Origin: Chlorobium sp.
GTDB lineage: Bacteria > Bacteroidota > Chlorobiia > Chlorobiales > Chlorobiaceae
Assembly (NCBI GenBank): GCA_028277485.1
Contig: JANQGE010000073.1
Span: forward strand, 1 to 15,565
Direction: 5' to 3'
Length of the DNA stretch: 15,565 bases
Shown: positions 15,064-15,565 of the stretch, in pieces
Layout of the letters: every line of letters begins with the position of its first letter
Position numbering within the stretch: the first letter of the stretch is position 1
Position numbers and translations under genes: made by a program
The notes under the pieces: model-generated
The model's input: the letters and a program-made list of their open reading frames with translations, nothing else
Database searches by the model: none
What the model was told of the DNA's origin: nothing

Positions 15064-15080
15064 AGACAATGTAATTGTCT
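15064..15080. promoter_or_regulatory. perfect palindrome upstream of the DUF456 gene
   Basis: AGACAAT and ATTGTCT are separated by GTA, about 80 bp before the start codon. Such a short perfect dyad could bind a dimeric regulator. A second dyad, ACCGG and CCGGT around TCG, lies at about 15040-15052. No regulator family can be named from these alone. Confidence 0.3.
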
Positions 15081-15129
15081 CCTTTGCCTGACTGCGAACC
15101 AGAATGAATTTCACCGAAAAAAACACTAA

Positions 15130-15271
15130 GGGCACCTCTATTTATTGTCATGAGCGGTTCAAGTGCGAGGCGAACGGAGCACAGAAACCGGAGTGTACAT
15201 ACAGTACATGAGGATTTCGAGCACCGATCAACGAAGCAATTGAATCGTGGAATAAATAAATAGAGGTGCCC
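15130..15271 (+). mobile_element. MITE-like element, subfamily A, intact copy 7
   Basis: A 142-bp reference copy of subfamily A with near-perfect terminal inverted repeats (GGGCACCTCTATTTATT / AATAAATAGAGGTGCCC). The subterminal arms are also partly inverted (GCGGTTCAAGTGC against CGATTCAATTGC), and the central block can fold (GAAACC with GGATTTC, TGTAC with GTACA). TAA at 15127-15129 recurs at 15273-15275 after one base. No coding capacity. Confidence 0.9.
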
Positions 15272-15291
15272 ATAAAGATGCTCTCATGTAG

Positions 15292-15441
15292 TCAGTTGAG
15301 TCTGACCTTTCGCTTTTCATTTCCAACCATCGACCGCTTGGCATACTTTTCTCCGGCAACAAAACCTTCGATAAAGACCATTTCTCCAAACTCTTCAAGT
15401 GTCATGTCCATATCAATTTTCTGATTGAGATAGTTACGCAT
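15292..15441 (-). CDS. small protein of unknown function, possibly 5'-truncated
   Basis: A 49-codon frame from ATG (MRNYLNQKIDMDMTLEEFGE onward, ending NEKRKVRLN) with a possible AAGG ribosome site 10 bases upstream. The frame is open back to a GTG at 15468 (VDKCTKAQN...), where the insertion-sequence end begins, so the gene may have lost its 5' part when that element inserted. It is acidic in the middle and basic at the C-terminus, with no membrane segment. I do not recognise the family. Confidence 0.4.
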   Translation of the reverse strand: MRNYLNQKIDMDMTLEEFGEMVFIEGFVAGEKYAKRSMVGNEKRKVRLN

Positions 15442-15470
15442 ATTCTGCGCCTTTGTACACTTGTCCACAG

Positions 15471-15565
15471 TAGTGTCCGGTTAAAATAGGGCGAGTTGAG
15501 GAACAGGCTCCCTCGCCTTTTTGATAGAACGCTCGTTGAGCGACAAAATATCTATGAGTAAGCGC
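15471..15565 (+). mobile_element. left end of an insertion sequence, continuing beyond the window
   Basis: TAGTGTCCGGTTAAAA at 15471 resembles the terminal repeat of IS4-type elements known to me from several anaerobes. It is followed by a terminator hairpin and then an ATG at 15554 (reading M-S-K-R) that would be the transposase start. The right end and the target duplication are outside the window, so the family and the exact boundary are inferred. Confidence 0.45.
15490..15522 (+). terminator. rho-independent terminator inside the insertion-sequence end
   Basis: GGCGAG (15490-15495) pairs with CTCGCC (15512-15517), with extra GAG/CTC pairing inside, followed by five T residues. It sits between the element edge and the putative transposase start, where it would stop transcription entering from the flank, a known self-limiting feature of insertion sequences. 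Confidence 0.6.

Noticed and set aside
1..15271. Repeated segments as a CRISPR array
   Set aside because: The copies are 86-146 bp, widely spaced, in both orientations and separated by genes; there are no short regular repeats with unique spacers.

Overview
The window looks like chromosomal accessory and core DNA from a green sulfur bacterium (Chlorobiaceae) or a close relative. I base that on the overall character of the housekeeping proteins and on a CobN paralogue next to a TolQ-type motor; it is family-level recognition from memory, not a database match, so the phylum is moderately certain and the genus unknown.

Layout. Positions 1-1160: a Fpg/Nei-like DNA glycosylase relative (minus strand) lying between two copies of a short inverted-repeat element. 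Positions 1388-7600: a minus-strand operon read as exported CobN-like chelatase (1410 aa, membrane anchor at both ends), then a DUF2162-type membrane protein, a TolQ/ExbB-type proton channel subunit and a DUF2149 protein whose single membrane helix resembles ExbD/TolR. This is the order of the hmuSTUV part of Bacteroidetes haem operons, but no receptor or haemophore gene is present. Positions 7874-10060: comEC, with a C-terminal domain that has lost the metallo-beta-lactamase motif. Positions 10137-12353: metF and lysA, convergent. Positions 12463-14356: a plus-strand housekeeping block of rpmG, tRNA-Leu(CAG), a coiled-coil zinc-ribbon protein and rnpB (RNase P RNA). Positions 14501-14986: a small DUF456 membrane protein, minus strand. 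Positions 15292-15565: a small ORF and the left end of an insertion sequence running off the window.

The most striking non-coding feature is a family of seven MITE-like elements (about 86-146 bp) with terminal repeats that start GGGCACCTCTAT. They fall into two subfamilies. One copy (1751-1892) sits inside another (1736-2024), and the empty site can be reconstructed exactly. Most complete copies are flanked by a 3-bp duplication (TAA, TTA or CAA). The elements sit at gene boundaries: on both sides of the glycosylase gene, inside the chelatase operon, between comEC and the chelatase gene, directly behind rnpB and at the stop codon of the DUF456 gene, and upstream of the DUF456 gene.

How the genes may work together: the chelatase operon would form an envelope complex in which a TolQ/DUF2149 proton-driven motor energises a periplasmic tetrapyrrole-binding chelatase or dechelatase. 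The rest is metabolism (methyl-folate and lysine/peptidoglycan supply), translation and RNA processing, without an evident functional link to that operon.
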